A stretch of 5,506 bases of DNA from Pseudomonadota bacterium (GTDB lineage Bacteria > Pseudomonadota > Alphaproteobacteria > Caulobacterales > Caulobacteraceae). Where the stretch lies: NCBI GenBank assembly GCA_023436945.1, contig JAEZHG010000096.1:1-5506 (forward strand). Direction: 5' to 3'. Of this stretch, positions 4,334-5,506 are shown piece by piece. Below the pieces are notes generated by a model. That model searched no databases. It had not been told where the DNA came from and was given only the letters and a program-made list of their open reading frames with translations. The first letter of the stretch is position 1, and every line of letters begins with the position of its first letter. The position numbers were made by a program, and so were the translations under genes.

Positions 4334-5506
4334 TGAAGGCTTCCGGACTGGAGCGTATCGACGCCGCCCTTGGTGGCGCGCCAGAGGGGCTTGATGCCCT
4401 GATTGTCGCCGAGAAAATGAAGGCGGCGGGTGGTGTAGGCCTGATGGTCGCCCGCGATTACCAGAGGTCCGGAAACTTTATTCAAGCCTTCAAATTCTAT
4501 GCAAAAGATATTGAAGTCCTTGAATATCCTTCGTGGGATTGCCTGCCCTATGACCGTCTGAGCCCGACAGCGGGTATCGCGGCGCAACGCATGGCGACAC
4601 TGACGCGACTGGCCTCGCGATCGCCGGATGACACAACGCCTCTGCTGGTCGTCGCGACGGTTGCGGCGGTGGCCCAGCGTGTGCCGCCGCGACGGGCGGT
4701 TACGGTGGCGGGCTTTGCCGCCAAGGTGGGGCAGGACCTCGATACCGATGCGCTTGAGGCCTATGTCTCGGCCAATGGTTATGTGAAAGCCTCCACTGTC
4801 TCTGAGCGCGGCGAGTATGCCGTGCGTGGTGGTGTGATTGACGTCTTCCCGCCCGGCTTTGACGAGCCTGTGCGTCTGGACATGTTCGGCACAGAGCTGG
4901 AATCCATCCGCGCCTTTGATCCGGAAACCCAGCGTTCGAGCCGACAGCTCAAGTCGATATCGCTCTCACCGGTTTCGGAGGTGCTGCTCGATAAGGACAG
5001 TATATCGCGTTTCCGCACGGGCTATCTGAACCTGTTCGGCGCACCGGGTGACGAGCCGATGTATGCCGCCGTCAGCGAGGGCGCGCGCCGTCAAGGCGTC
5101 GAGCACTGGCTGCCGCTGTTCTATTCCGATCTGGATACGGTCTTCGACTATCTGCCGGATGAGGCCGCTATCTTCCTCGACAATCAGGCCGAGGATGCCC
5201 GCGCCGAGCGCTGGAACCTGACGACAGACGCCTATGAGGCGCGTCGCGAGGCGGCAAAAGGCAAGGGTGGTCAGGCCTATCGTTCGCTGGCCCCACAGCT
5301 CCTCTATCTGGATGACGAGGCTTGGAACTCGGCGCTGGCGGGCCGCGCTGTTCGCCGCCTGAACCCGCTCTCGACCGGAGCGGGTGAGGATGCGGGCGGA
5401 CGTCTGGGACGCAGCTTCTCGGCAGAGCGGGCGCAGGACAGTGTGAACCTGTTCGCCGCCGTGGCTGACCACGCCCAGAAGATGATGGGCGAGGGGCGTC
5501 GTGTGC
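4333..5506 (+). CDS. mfd: Transcription-repair coupling factor Mfd, N-terminal part, cut by right edge
   Basis: 391 codons are present from the ATG at 4333, open to the window edge; full Mfd proteins are about 1150 residues. Mfd pushes RNA polymerase stalled at lesions off the template and recruits UvrA through its UvrB-like N-terminal region, which is what is seen here. Signatures are EYPSWDCLPYDRLSP (residues 64-78, compare the PDWETLPYD type in E. coli), TAGIAAQRMATL (79-90), and the strongly conserved VSERGEYAVRGGVIDVFPPG (156-175). The last of these is followed by PVRLDMFGTELESIRAFDPETQRS (179-202). Residues 31-42 (AAGGVGLMVARD) sit where UvrB has its Walker A but lack GKT, as expected for Mfd, whose N-terminus has no ATPase. 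The polymerase-interacting and translocase domains are outside the window. An AAGGG at 4319-4323 is 9 bases from the ATG, which overlaps the sdhE stop. Codons 47-69 are unusually AT-rich. Confidence 0.97.
   Translation, partial: MKASGLERIDAALGGAPEGLDALIVAEKMKAAGGVGLMVARDYQRSGNFIQAFKFYAKDIEVLEYPSWDCLPYDRLSPTAGIAAQRMATLTRLASRSPDDTTPLLVVATVAAVAQRVPPRRAVTVAGFAAKVGQDLDTDALEAYVSANGYVKASTVSERGEYAVRGGVIDVFPPGFDEPVRLDMFGTELESIRAFDPETQRSSRQLKSISLSPVSEVLLDKDSISRFRTGYLNLFGAPGDEPMYAAVSEGARRQGVEHWLPLFYSDLDTVFDYLPDEAAIFLDNQAEDARAERWNLTTDAYEARREAAKGKGGQAYRSLAPQLLYLDDEAWNSALAGRAVRRLNPLSTGAGEDAGGRLGRSFSAERAQDSVNLFAAVADHAQKMMGEGRRV
4471..4540 (+). other. AT-rich patch inside the 5' part of mfd
   Basis: By hand count 24 of 70 bases are G or C (about 34%), against clearly GC-rich sequence on both sides. 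Codons in the patch (TTT, ATT, CAA, AAA, TAT, GCA, GAT, GAA, CTT, CCT) are ones the neighbouring genes mostly avoid. The protein across it (SGNFIQAFKFYAKDIEVLEYPSW region) keeps the reading frame and the Mfd family pattern. It is not a gene; its meaning is open (local codon effect, past recombination, or internal promoter). Confidence 0.55.

Overview
The window looks like chromosomal, core-genome DNA from a GC-rich alphaproteobacterium, most likely of the Caulobacterales type (Caulobacter, Brevundimonas or Asticcacaulis relatives). This rests on the protein sequences of RecO, RecG, SdhE and Mfd, on the recG / sdhE-mfd layout known from alphaproteobacteria, and on an alphaproteobacterial LexA operator (direct repeat GAAC-N7-GAAC). 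The genus is an inference. No mobile element, tRNA, rRNA, CRISPR array or phage gene is visible.

Layout, left to right. (1) Positions 1-433, minus strand: the first 144 codons of a succinate/acetate CoA-transferase (acetyl-CoA hydrolase/transferase family), cut by the left edge. (2) Positions 434-639: a 206-base divergent intergenic region. It holds a weak ribosome binding site for the CoA-transferase, a 9-bp-arm inverted repeat with a GATTC (GANTC, CcrM-type) site in its loop, and, against the rightward gene, a candidate promoter whose -10 is covered by a perfect LexA box. (3) Positions 640-1821, plus strand: a two-gene unit, a small NTF2/SnoaL-like protein followed 3 bases later by recO. 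(4) Positions 1818-3902, minus strand: recG, convergent with recO, the two stop codons overlapping by 4 bases. (5) Positions 3903-4003: a 101-base divergent promoter region. (6) Positions 4004 to the right edge, plus strand: sdhE (succinate dehydrogenase flavinylation factor), whose stop overlaps the start of mfd. mfd continues out of the window after 391 codons.

Functionally this is a DNA-repair neighbourhood. RecO (RecF-pathway recombination mediator), RecG (fork-remodelling helicase) and Mfd (transcription-coupled repair translocase) lie side by side. Two central-metabolism genes (succinate CoA-transferase and the SDH assembly factor SdhE) are interleaved. The most notable signal is the LexA operator in front of the NTF2-like gene and recO. 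It predicts SOS control of recO and of an uncharacterised small protein, probably from a leaderless or near-leaderless transcript. I found no clearly novel multi-gene system; the rest of the window is ordinary housekeeping DNA.
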